DNA of 64,000 nucleotides from Streptomyces sp. NBC_01571. GTDB lineage: Bacteria; Actinomycetota; Actinomycetes; Streptomycetales; Streptomycetaceae. Positions 7,991 through 15,799 of this stretch are shown here, one piece after another. Each line of letters begins with the position of its first letter. The first letter of the stretch is position 1. The notes beneath the pieces were generated by a model. That model did no database searches, was not told the origin of the DNA, and was given only the letters and a program-made list of their open reading frames with translations. The DNA is taken from positions 9,486,001-9,550,000 of the forward strand of contig NZ_JAPEPZ010000001.1 of the NCBI RefSeq assembly GCF_026339875.1, in the 5' to 3' direction. The position numbers were made by a program, and so were the translations under genes.

Positions 7991-8776
7991 TCAGGTGTCG
8001 CCGGCCGGGCGGCGGGCCAGCGAGCCGGAGGCGGCCGAACTGTGGACGGTGAACGCCACGGTGTCCGGCAGGTACCGGTCGTCGGACCATTCGATCGGAG
8101 TGCCTGCCGGGTCCGTGCTGCACCGCCGTTCGCGCAGCAACGGGCCGCCGGGCCGGCAACCGAGCAGCCGGGCGTCCTCCGCGTCGGCCGGACACAGGTC
8201 GATGGTGTGCTGGGCGTCCGCGAACAGCACACCCCGTTCCTCCAGGGCCACCGTGTACGACACGGTGTCCGGCGGCAGTTCGGCGACCAGTTCACCGACG
8301 GCCGGCGGGAAGACGGTGCGCTCCACCATCGCGGGCCGGCCCGACAGCGTACGAAGCCGACGTACGTGGTGGACCTCGGTTCCCTCGGCAAGGCGCAGTT
8401 GTGCGCACTCGGTCGCGTCGGCGGGCCGGGTCTCCGTGGCGATCATCAGGCCGCCGGGTTCCTCGCCCATCGAGCGTGCCCAGCGGGTGAAGCTGAGCAG
8501 TTCGCCGAAACTCTGCGGCCGGGGCATCCCGATCACGACCCGTCGGGTACCGCGCCGCGAGGCGACCAGCCCCTCGGCCCGCAGCAGGGCCATCGCCTGA
8601 CGGACCGTGCCCCGGGAGACGCCGTACCGTTCGGCCAGCTCGCCCTCGGCGGGCAGCCGTCCGCCGGAGCCGTATCTGCCCTCGCCGATCTCCCGGCCCA
8701 GGTCCGCCGCCACCTTCCGGTACAGCGCCTGGTCCTTCGCCGCGCGTTTCCCGGTCCCGGCCGCGCCGTCCGTCAC
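7991..8776 (-). CDS. GntR family regulator, HutC/UTRA type
   Basis: A 261-residue regulator. An N-terminal winged helix-turn-helix (residues ~18-85, with L-P-A-E-G-E-L-A-E-R-Y-G-V-S-R-G-T-V-R) is followed by a UTRA ligand-binding domain (~100-245) as in HutC, FarR and PhnF. It starts at GTG 8776 preceded by GGAGAGA. It is convergent with the oxygenase fusion, 45 bp away. UTRA regulators of the PhnF type control phosphonate use in several bacteria, so this is the likely sensor of the locus. The effector and the palindrome at 6240-6257 as its site are inferences. Confidence 0.85.
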   Translation of the reverse strand: MTDGAAGTGKRAAKDQALYRKVAADLGREIGEGRYGSGGRLPAEGELAERYGVSRGTVRQAMALLRAEGLVASRRGTRRVVIGMPRPQSFGELLSFTRWARSMGEEPGGLMIATETRPADATECAQLRLAEGTEVHHVRRLRTLSGRPAMVERTVFPPAVGELVAELPPDTVSYTVALEERGVLFADAQHTIDLCPADAEDARLLGCRPGGPLLRERRCSTDPAGTPIEWSDDRYLPDTVAFTVHSSAASGSLARRPAGDT

Positions 8777-9414
8777 CGTGTGTCTCTCCGTCCTGCCCTG
8801 CCGCGGCCCTGCTCGACCGGGCGGCGGATGTGCTCCGACCAGGGAGCCTAGCCGGGTTCGCCTGGGTACGGCCGACCTCCGCCGTCACCCGCTCCTCGTC
8901 GTGCGGTAGGGGGACACGCGGCCCGGGCTCCCTTCCGTCGGTTCCGCCCGTCGGACACCGGCGGGCCGTGTCCCGGCACGCGGTACGGGCGACCGCGGAT
9001 GCGGTGATCGCTTCCGGGTTTCGCGGGCACATGGGAATTCGGGGGCACACGGAAAGAGGCACGGGACGGCCGTACGGACGGAGGCACGGAAACAGACCGT
9101 GAATCCGCGTCACGGATCCCGCGGCGAACGTGGGCCGCGGGTCAAGGCCGAAGCCGGGTCCCGAGTGAGCTCGTACCCGGCGGTCGACCGGGGGAGAGGT
9201 GGAGAAGGAGGGTGACCGGGCACACCGCCCACGCCGACGTCACCGCCGCGACCCGCCGGGTTCTCGGCGGCTCGCGGCCACGACGCGCCCCGCGGGACAG
9301 GATCGTGCCGCGCACGGAGCCGGTGGGGCGGCCGACGCGACCCGAGGCCGAGGGGTCGTGGCCACCCGCCCCGGTGGCGACGGCGCACGGACTCGGAGAG
9401 GAAGACGAAGGCTG
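8777..9414. other. 638-bp stretch without a confident gene
   Basis: It contains the promoter of the GntR gene at the left. A 67-codon frame from GTG 9212 to 9415 has AAGGAG almost touching the start codon and an Arg/Pro-rich product of no recognised family. It overlaps the next small frame by TGATG, so a coupled leader is possible but not convincing. Confidence 0.4.
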
Positions 9415-9528
9415 ATGGAACAGCCCCGCTCGGCGGCCGACCGGATCACGCAGGCCGTGACCCCGTACCGTCTCGTCACCCGGGCGCACTTCAGCGCCCA
9501 CGCGCACCGGAGCCCTCATGTCCGCTGA
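9415..9528 (+). CDS. Possible 37-residue leader peptide before the BrkB gene
   Basis: ATG 9415 overlaps the stop of a preceding weak frame, and the stop at 9526-9528 overlaps the start of the BrkB gene (9518). The product is basic and His-rich at its end, without a membrane segment. Only the overlap arrangement supports it; it may be a chance frame. Confidence 0.25.
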   Translation: MEQPRSAADRITQAVTPYRLVTRAHFSAHAHRSPHVR

Positions 9529-10432
9529 CCCCCGTCCGGACGGCCTCGCCGACGCCGGCCCCCTCCGGGCGGCCCGCCCGCCCGCGTTCCGGCCACCCGC
9601 CGCCTGGTGGCCGGCGCTGCGCCGCACACCGGTGTCGATGTGGAACGACGACGTCTCCGACTGGGCGGCGGCGCTGACCTACTACGCGATCCTGACCGTG
9701 CTCCCCGCCCTGCTGGCCATGGTCATCGCGTTCGGTCTGATCAGTCCGGACACCGCGGAGCAGTTCACCGAGCACGTCACCTCCCACGCGCCCGCGCAGT
9801 CCGGTGCCGAACTGCACGGTGTCCTGGCCGGGACCCTGCGCGAACGTTCGGCCGCCTGGACCCTGCTCGTCACGGGTTCCGCGAGCGCGCTGTGGTCGGC
9901 CATCAGCTATCTCGCCGTGTTCCGCCGCGCCTTGCACCGCATGCACCAGGTCAAGGACTCGCGTTCCGCCTGGCGCACGGCGCACCGCATCGTGCTGACC
10001 GCCCTCACGCTGCTCGGCCTGCTGGTGGTCAGCGCCCTCCTGCTGCTCCTGACCGGGCCCGTCGCCGAGGCGCTGGGGCATGCCTTGGGACTCGACACCA
10101 CGGCGGCCGTGGCCTGGAACCTGCTGCGCTGGCCGCTGCTGCTGTGTCTCGTGGTGGTGCTGGTGGTCGTCGTCTTCCACGCGGGCCCCCCTCCCGCCCG
10201 CAGGCGGAGTCTCAGCCTGCCCGGGGGAGTCCTGGCCGCCGGCCTGTGGCTCACGGTCTCCGCGGGCTTCGCCCTGTACGCCTCGGCACTGAGCAACTAC
10301 AGCAGGCTGTACGGCTCGCTGGCCGGTGTGGTGGTCTTCCTGGTCTGGCTGTGGCTGTCCAACCTCGCCCTGCTCGCCGGAGCGCAGTTCACCGCCGAAC
10401 TCGCCAAGGCGGCTCCCGAGAGTGCCCGCTGA
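9518..10432 (+). CDS. YihY/BrkB-family inner membrane protein
   Basis: A 304-residue integral membrane protein of the BrkB (formerly RNase BN) family. Residues 1-40 are a Pro/Ala-rich cytoplasmic extension. The family signature A-A-A-L-T-Y-Y-A-I-L-T-V-L-P at residues ~50-63 begins the first of about six transmembrane segments. The conserved S-x-Y-x-x-L-Y-G-S-L-A-G-V motif and a W-L-W-x-S-N segment are near the C-terminus. Transport function has been proposed for the family but is not settled. The start ATG lies within the end of a short upstream frame. Confidence 0.88.
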   Translation: MSADPRPDGLADAGPLRAARPPAFRPPAAWWPALRRTPVSMWNDDVSDWAAALTYYAILTVLPALLAMVIAFGLISPDTAEQFTEHVTSHAPAQSGAELHGVLAGTLRERSAAWTLLVTGSASALWSAISYLAVFRRALHRMHQVKDSRSAWRTAHRIVLTALTLLGLLVVSALLLLLTGPVAEALGHALGLDTTAAVAWNLLRWPLLLCLVVVLVVVVFHAGPPPARRRSLSLPGGVLAAGLWLTVSAGFALYASALSNYSRLYGSLAGVVVFLVWLWLSNLALLAGAQFTAELAKAAPESAR

Positions 10433-10693
10433 CAATATGTGACTTTGGTGTGTAGATATCGTTGTATCCGTGTGACCGCTCGCCATGACTCCAGCCCGCA
10501 GCAGCTGGTTCTCGCCGCTCTCCTCGGCGCCTACTGGCTGGACTCGCCGCCGCAGTACCACGGTCGGCACACGCAGCGCGCCGACGGCCCGCAGCCCGCT
10601 TCGAGGACGGAGACGACGCGGCCGCCCCGACAGGAACGCGACGGGCCGCCCACGGGGAGCCCGGGGCGATAGCCGGGCCGGAGTGTCGTTTCC

Positions 10694-13102
10694 TCAGAGA
10701 CCGAGGGTGAACCAGGTCGTCTTGCCCTCGTCGGTGGGCCGTACGCCCCAGTCGTCGGCGAGGGCGCGTACCAGGATCAGGCCCCGTCCCGACTCCGCGT
10801 CCTCGGGCGCCAGGCGCGGCTGGGGAAGATGCGGGCTGTGGTCGCTGACCTCGACGGTGAGATCGGTCGCGGTCCGGCACACGTGCAGGCGGATGGGGCC
10901 CTGGGCATGCTGCACCGCGTTGGTCAGCACCTCGGAGAGCAGCAGCCGGGCGTCGTCCGCCAGGGCGGCGCAGTCCCAGGAGGTGAGGGCCTTGCCGAGG
11001 AAGGCACGGCCCTCGGGCACGGACTCGGGGACCGCGGGCAGGCCGGTGGTGACAGCGGCCAGGGGCGCGTCGGGGAGCCGGGCCAGCAGCAGGGTGACGT
11101 CGTCGTTGTGGCTCTCGGGGTCGGGCAGGAGTGCGGTCAGCACGTGGTCGGCCGCCGCCTCCAGGTCGGGGGCGGTGGTGAACAGCCGGCTCAGCGTGGT
11201 GGTGAGCTTCTTGAGTTGGTCCTCGATGTCACTGCCGGGGGTTTCGATCAGCCCGTCGGTGTAGAGCACGAGCGTCGCGCCCGGTGGGATGACCACGCTG
11301 GACTGCTGGTAGAGGACGCCGCCGACCCCGAGCGGCGCGTTCACGGGCACCGGGAGCGGACGGGCGCCGTCGCCGGGGGTGGCGACGAGGGTGGGCAGGT
11401 GACCGGCCGAGCAGATCGTCACCTCGCCCGCGTCCGAGGCGATCACCAGATAGCAGCAGGTGACCAGCTGGTCCGGCACGTCCAGGTCGGTGACACAGGT
11501 GTCGAGGGCCTGCATGAGCTGACGCGGCTGCATACCGGTCTTGGCCAGGGCGTGGGCGGCGGAGCGCAACTGTCCCATGACGGCCGCCGCTTCCAGGCCG
11601 CGTCCCATCACGTCGCCGATCAGGACTCCGACCCGGCCGGCCCCGAGGGGGATGAGGTCGAACCAGTCGCCGCCCACCCCCGCCCCCTGGGTCGCGGGCC
11701 GGTAGCGGCTGGCGGTGGGGAGACCGGGGATGGCCGGAGGGGTGCCCATCAGGCTGCGCTGCAGGGTCAGCGCGATGTGCCGCTGCTGCTCGTAGAGGGC
11801 GGTCAGCTCGGCCTCGGCACGCTTGCGGTCGCCGATGTCCCGTACGATCGCGCACGCGCCGACGACCGTGCCGTCCGCCGTCCGGGTCGGCCACAGCGTG
11901 ATGTCGACGTCCAGCAGGTCACCGGAGCGGGTGAGCCGTAACGTCTCGAAGTGCTCGACCTTCTCCCCGCTGCCCAGCCGCTCCATGAGGGCGTCGATCT
12001 CGTCCCGGTGCTCGGACGGAGCGAGCACGGACACGTGCCGGCCCATCACCTCCTCCGGGACGTAGCCGTACAGCCGTTGCGCGGCGGCGTTCCAGTACGT
12101 GATGTCGCCGTCGAGGGTCTTGGCGAGGATCGCGTCCTGGGAGGACTCAACGAGCCCGGCCAGCTCGTTGATGCGTTCCTCGGCGGCTTTGCGGTCGCTG
12201 ACGTCGCGGACGGCGGCGGAGAGGAGGAGGCCGTCGGTGGTTTCGAGGGGGGAGAGGCTGATCTCGACGGGGAATTCGGTGCCGTCCTTGCGGAGGCCGT
12301 TGAGTTCGAGTCCGGCGCCCATGGGGCGTACCTGGCGGTTGTTGGCGTAGCCGTTGCGGTGTTGGGTGTGGTGGGTGCGGAAGCGGCCGGGGACGAGGAT
12401 TTCGACGGGGTGGCCGAGGAGTTCTTCGCGTCGGTAGCCGAAGAGGGATTCGGTCTGTGCGTTGACGAGTCTGATGGTGCCGGTGTCGTCGACGATGACC
12501 ATGGCGTCGGGTGCCGCTTCCAGGAGCCCCCGGAACCGTTCCTCGGCGGCTTTGCGGTCGCTGACGTCGCGGACGGCGGCGGAGAGGAGGAGGCCGTCGG
12601 TGGTTTCGAGGGGGGAGAGGCTGATCTCGACGGGGAATTCGGTGCCGTCCTTGCGGAGGCCGTTGAGTTCGAGTCCGGCGCCCATGGGGCGTACCTGGCG
12701 GTTGTTGGCGTAGCCGTTGCGGTGTTGGGTGTGGTGGGTGCGGAAGCGGCCGGGGACGAGGATTTCGACGGGGTGGCCGAGGAGTTCTTCGCGTCGGTAG
12801 CCGAAGAGGGATTCGGTCTGTGCGTTGACGAGTCTGATGGTGCCGGTGTCGTCGACGATGACCATGGCGTCGGGTGCCGCTTCCAGGAGCCCCCGGAACC
12901 CCTCCTCGGCACCCGTGGGCGCTGCCCCGTCCAGCAGGGCCCCGCACCGGCACGGTTCCTGGAACACTGCACCGGCGGTCCGAGTTGAATGCGATCCGAC
13001 GAAGTCGCCCATGTCCGCCCCAGGTGTGCTGTTCGCTCTGAATCGGGCCATCCCAGCGGAATGGGGCGGAGGCCGCCCCGCCATGTCGGTTACTGGCTTC
13101 AC
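10694..13102 (-). CDS. PAS-PAS-PAS-SpoIIE phosphatase-HATPase regulator
   Basis: An 802-residue RsbU-type signalling protein. Two identical PAS domains (residues 69-189 and 190-310) are followed by a third, divergent PAS (~311-430), a SpoIIE/PP2C phosphatase (~455-665; G-D-W-F-D-L and I-G-D-V-M-G-R-G carry metal-binding Asp residues) and an RsbW-like HATPase (~675-800; E-V-L-T-N-A-V-Q-H-A). Such proteins link signal sensing to anti-sigma/anti-anti-sigma switching. The start may be 13102 or the internal ATG at 13012, whose product begins M-G-D-F-V-G; the upstream 30 residues are not domain-like. No sigma factor gene is adjacent. The PAS pair uses CTC and GAA more than the flanking CTG/GAG-rich parts, suggesting a separate origin. 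Confidence 0.9.
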   Translation of the reverse strand: MKPVTDMAGRPPPHSAGMARFRANSTPGADMGDFVGSHSTRTAGAVFQEPCRCGALLDGAAPTGAEEGFRGLLEAAPDAMVIVDDTGTIRLVNAQTESLFGYRREELLGHPVEILVPGRFRTHHTQHRNGYANNRQVRPMGAGLELNGLRKDGTEFPVEISLSPLETTDGLLLSAAVRDVSDRKAAEERFRGLLEAAPDAMVIVDDTGTIRLVNAQTESLFGYRREELLGHPVEILVPGRFRTHHTQHRNGYANNRQVRPMGAGLELNGLRKDGTEFPVEISLSPLETTDGLLLSAAVRDVSDRKAAEERINELAGLVESSQDAILAKTLDGDITYWNAAAQRLYGYVPEEVMGRHVSVLAPSEHRDEIDALMERLGSGEKVEHFETLRLTRSGDLLDVDITLWPTRTADGTVVGACAIVRDIGDRKRAEAELTALYEQQRHIALTLQRSLMGTPPAIPGLPTASRYRPATQGAGVGGDWFDLIPLGAGRVGVLIGDVMGRGLEAAAVMGQLRSAAHALAKTGMQPRQLMQALDTCVTDLDVPDQLVTCCYLVIASDAGEVTICSAGHLPTLVATPGDGARPLPVPVNAPLGVGGVLYQQSSVVIPPGATLVLYTDGLIETPGSDIEDQLKKLTTTLSRLFTTAPDLEAAADHVLTALLPDPESHNDDVTLLLARLPDAPLAAVTTGLPAVPESVPEGRAFLGKALTSWDCAALADDARLLLSEVLTNAVQHAQGPIRLHVCRTATDLTVEVSDHSPHLPQPRLAPEDAESGRGLILVRALADDWGVRPTDEGKTTWFTLGL
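12174..12900. repeat. Perfect tandem duplication of a 363-bp PAS-coding unit
   Basis: Positions 12174-12537 and 12537-12900 are identical by base-by-base reading. The unit encodes exactly 121 residues and preserves the frame. Mismatches begin immediately outside both borders. Complete identity at silent positions indicates a recent duplication or ongoing conversion. Confidence 0.95.
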
Positions 13103-13643
13103 AACGGCCGAATCTGTCCGGCGGTGTTACGTCCGCTGACCGTCTGCCGCCGCAGTCGTCTCCCAGTCGGTGGGGCGGCTGACCGACCCGTGTGTCCGGA
13201 CACGCACCGCGCCCGGGCCGGCGGGTGACGTGAGGGCGTGGGCTGAGGGTGGGGGTCCGCGCACGTCCTGCCGCTGGGAGGCGGTGGCCCGCCGGGTTCG
13301 GGGTGGGTGTGGGGTGGACAGGTGTTCGGGGTGTCGCTGGGTTGGACGCATGGGTGGGGCGGCGGTTGTTACTCACTTTCGAGTGAGAGGTGGGGTGACG
13401 CGGAGGTGACGGTTGAGGTAATTGCCGTTAATTTGTGGGGATTTCGTGTCAATGTGGGGATATCGGGCGATAGGTGTATATTACAGGCGAGAGTCATGGT
13501 CGTGTTGTCGGTAGGTAATGCCGTGCGGGTGGTGGGCTCGGGTGCCGTGGTGGGGCGGGAGAGTGTGGTTCTCGGCCAGCGGGCCGGGACCCAAACTCGC
13601 GGATCCTGATGTGTGGTCCGCCCGTTCCCTCTAGGGGGCGTTC
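13103..13643. promoter_or_regulatory. 541-bp divergent upstream region with an AT-rich part and UUCG hairpin
   Basis: It lies between the PAS phosphatase gene (leftward) and the lamin-tail protein gene (rightward). At 13372-13387 a 6-bp stem CTCACT/AGTGAG closes a TTCG loop. From about 13410 to 13490 the DNA is markedly AT-richer, with TATATT at 13477-13482 as a possible -10 element for the lamin-tail gene. No convincing coding frame is present. Confidence 0.5.
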
Positions 13644-14624
13644 GTGTCTGTTTCGCAGTCTGTGATGGTTCGTCGTGCTGCCGCGGCTGCGGTGGCTGCC
13701 GGTGTGGTGGTGGGTGTGGCGGCGCTGCCGGCGTCGGCGGACCAGGGGCGGCTTCCGTTTCGTGCGCAGGTGCAGATCGGCCAGGTGCAGTACGACTCTC
13801 CGGGCTGGGACTCGGGGAGCAACGCGTCGCTGAACAAGGAGTGGGTGGAGGTGACGAACACGGGCCGTTACGGGGTCAACCTGAACGGCTGGACGCTGTC
13901 GGGCCGTGACGGCCGCGCGTACGTGTTCCACCTGCGCCTGGGAGGCCGTGAGACGGTGCGGGTGCACACGGGAGTGGGGCGCGACGCGGGCCGGAACGTG
14001 TACCAGGACCGTCGTAGCTACGCCTGGGACAACCGCGCGGACACCGCGACGCTGCGCAACGACCGTTTTCGTGTGATCGACGTGGTGACGTGGGGCCGCG
14101 GACCCATCGGCGGCCACGTGCTTCCCGGTCGTCACTTCGGTCGCGGCCACGTGCTTCCCGGTCGTCACAACGGTCGCGGCCACGTGCTTCCCGGTCGCCA
14201 CAACGGCCGTGGGCACCACCTGCCGGTCGGTCACGGCCACGTCTTCCCCGGTGGGAACAACGGCCGTGGCAACGGGCTGCCGGTCGGTCACATCGGCCGT
14301 GGCAACGGGCTGCCGGTCGGTCACGTGGGTCGTGGTACCGAGCTGCCGGTCGGTCACATCGGTCGCGGCAACGGGCTGCCGGTCGGTCACGTGGGTCGTG
14401 GTACCGAGCTGCCGGTCGGTCACGTGGGTCGTGGTACCGAGCTGCCGGTCGGTCACATCGGTCGTGGTACCGAGCAGCCGGTCGGCCACATCGGCCGTGG
14501 TACCGAGCAGCCGGTCGGCCACATCGGCCGTGGTACCGAGCTTCCCGGCGGTCACATCGGTCGCGGTACCGAGCTGCCCGGCGGCCACCTGGGCAACGGC
14601 GGTCACGGCCTCGGCGGTCACTGA
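13644..14624 (+). CDS. Secreted lamin-tail-domain protein with Gly/His repeat tail
   Basis: A 326-residue exported protein. The signal peptide spans residues 1-32 (two Arg, an Ala/Val core, A-S-A cleavage). Residues ~36-150 match a lamin-tail (LTD) fold: E-W-V-E-V-T-N-T-G near residue 72, L-N-G-W-T-L-S-G after it, and V-T-W-G at the end. From about residue 151 to the C-terminus it consists of ~15 units of 11 residues, G-R-G-x-x-L-P-V-G-H-[IV]. The start is GTG 13644 after AGGGGGCG. LTDs in bacteria occur in secreted nucleases and cell-surface proteins; the repeat tail has no known function. A strong terminator follows, so it is probably monocistronic. Confidence 0.85.
   Translation: MSVSQSVMVRRAAAAAVAAGVVVGVAALPASADQGRLPFRAQVQIGQVQYDSPGWDSGSNASLNKEWVEVTNTGRYGVNLNGWTLSGRDGRAYVFHLRLGGRETVRVHTGVGRDAGRNVYQDRRSYAWDNRADTATLRNDRFRVIDVVTWGRGPIGGHVLPGRHFGRGHVLPGRHNGRGHVLPGRHNGRGHHLPVGHGHVFPGGNNGRGNGLPVGHIGRGNGLPVGHVGRGTELPVGHIGRGNGLPVGHVGRGTELPVGHVGRGTELPVGHIGRGTEQPVGHIGRGTEQPVGHIGRGTELPGGHIGRGTELPGGHLGNGGHGLGGH
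14093..14618 (+). repeat. 33-bp coding repeats of the lamin-tail protein
   Basis: About fifteen tandem units encode an 11-residue G-R-G...G-H module. The last ten are nearly identical at the DNA level, alternating between units with N-G-L-P-V, T-E-L-P-V, T-E-Q-P-V and T-E-L-P-G. The opposite strand is also open through the repeats as a by-product of composition. Confidence 0.92.
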
Positions 14625-14674
14625 CACCACCGACAGGCGGACGCGGTAGGCGAACCCGTCCGCTCGCCTCCTGG

Positions 14675-14715
14675 AGGGCGTGCCACCGACCATCGGTCGG
14701 TGGCACGCCCTTTTT
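14675..14715 (+). terminator. Strong rho-independent terminator
   Basis: A 17-bp perfect stem (left arm 14675-14691, right arm 14695-14711) with an ATC loop is followed by a run of T (14711-14715). It lies 51 bases after the lamin-tail gene stop codon and is the clearest intrinsic terminator in the window. Confidence 0.93.
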
Positions 14716-15029
14716 GTGCTGTACCGACACCCGAAAAGCACTTAAAGAAGGGCAATCGCGACTCATGCTCCATGTCGGTCATGGAGGCGACGGGAACGGG
14801 GGTTCGCCTCTGCTCGACGACCCGAGGCATACTTCATCGACGACTGGAGCGGGTCTGCTCCCGCGCCCCCGAGGTTCATCGCCGCACCGGGAGGGGGCGT
14901 TCGATTCCGACGGTCAATGTCACCGTTTCGTCGCAGCCTGATCCGCCGCGCAACGCAGGTGCGCCGACGCGTGTCTAGCAGACAGAACACCGAAGGAATC
15001 GCCAGGACATGCAGAGGGAAGGGCCCGCC
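14716..15029. other. 314-bp region upstream of the L,D-transpeptidase
   Basis: It must hold the promoter of the transpeptidase gene. No coding frame with family features is visible and I could not identify promoter boxes. Confidence 0.4.
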
Positions 15030-15725
15030 ATGGGTGACGTACGCAGACGGGGAGCCGTCGCGCTGGGGATCACCGGACTTGTCGCACCGCTGGCACTCGC
15101 GCTGGGCACGGCGCCCGCGCAGGCCGCCAGCTGCACGACGCAGACAGGTCCGTATCAGAAGCAGGTGGAGAAGTTCCTCGGCCGCCCGGTCGACGGCAGG
15201 CAGTCCACCGCCGACTGCAAGGCGACCCAGGCCTTCCAGACCAAGCACGGCATCACCCCGAACGCGGGGTACGCGGGACCCGTCACCTGGGGCGTGATGG
15301 ACCTCATGAACAAGCAGAAGGCCGTCGGCACCAAGCCCAACAAGGACGGCAAGTGCCCGGTCAACAAGGGCCGCATCGCCTGCGTCAACCTCACGCTCCA
15401 GCTCAGCTGGATCCAGGACGGCAGCAGGCTGGTCTACGGCCCGGTGCCCGTCCGTACGGGGCGCGACGGCTACGAGACCCGCACCGGTCTGAAGAAGATC
15501 TACTGGCGTGACCTCCACCACGTGTCGAGCATCTACAACGTGTCGATGCCGTACAGCCAGTTCTTCGACGGCGGCCAGGCCTTCCACTCGGTCGGCGTCT
15601 CCATGTGGAACCCGCCGGGCTCGCACGGCTGCGTCAACATGACCTCGGCCACCGCCAAGAAGTACTGGTCGCTCCTGAAGAACGGCGACGACGTCTTCGT
15701 GTACGGCCGCAAGCCGGGCACCTGA
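15030..15725 (+). CDS. Secreted L,D-transpeptidase (YkuD)
   Basis: A 231-residue exported enzyme that would form 3-3 crosslinks in peptidoglycan outside the membrane. A signal peptide (~1-35, ending A-Q-A-A) is followed by a peptidoglycan-binding-like region (~40-95) and a YkuD domain. The catalytic motif H-S-V-G-V then S-H-G-C-V-N-M has nucleophile C201. The start at 15030 has AGAGGGAAGGG just upstream; ATG 15009 would add seven residues. The gene is monocistronic, with a hairpin between it and the convergent oxidoreductase gene. Confidence 0.9.
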   Translation: MGDVRRRGAVALGITGLVAPLALALGTAPAQAASCTTQTGPYQKQVEKFLGRPVDGRQSTADCKATQAFQTKHGITPNAGYAGPVTWGVMDLMNKQKAVGTKPNKDGKCPVNKGRIACVNLTLQLSWIQDGSRLVYGPVPVRTGRDGYETRTGLKKIYWRDLHHVSSIYNVSMPYSQFFDGGQAFHSVGVSMWNPPGSHGCVNMTSATAKKYWSLLKNGDDVFVYGRKPGT

Positions 15726-15758
15726 CCGCGCCATGAGCCGGGCGGCCGGCCCGGCCGC

Positions 15759-15784
15759 GAGCCGGGCACCCGCGTGCCCGGCTC
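15759..15784. terminator. Bidirectional hairpin between convergent genes
   Basis: An 11-bp perfect stem (15759-15769 with 15774-15784) around a CCGC loop lies between the transpeptidase stop (15725) and the end of the Gfo/Idh gene (15800). It would serve transcripts from both sides. Confidence 0.65.
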
Positions 15785-15799
15785 ACCGAGGACCGGGCA

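Noticed and set aside
8830..9102. Possible gene in the region after the GntR start
   Set aside because: Ser/Arg-rich translation, weak codon bias and no ribosome site.
10433..10693. AT-richer patch with GATA-N6-TATC near 10463 as a promoter or operator
   Set aside because: It lies between two convergent gene ends where no promoter is needed; no gene follows on either side.
12147..13376. Minus-strand and plus-strand shadow frames over the PAS duplication
   Set aside because: Arg/Pro-rich translations without domains; duplicated only because the DNA is duplicated.
14093..14618. Regularly spaced repeats that could suggest a CRISPR array
   Set aside because: Units are contiguous, without spacers, in frame with a signal-peptide protein, and of 33 bp = 11 codons.
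13494..14741. A long open frame on the minus strand through the lamin-tail gene (415 codons)
   Set aside because: It is an antisense by-product of the GC-rich 33-bp repeats, yielding T-D-V-T-D-R-Q-L-G-like repeats without start context or family features.
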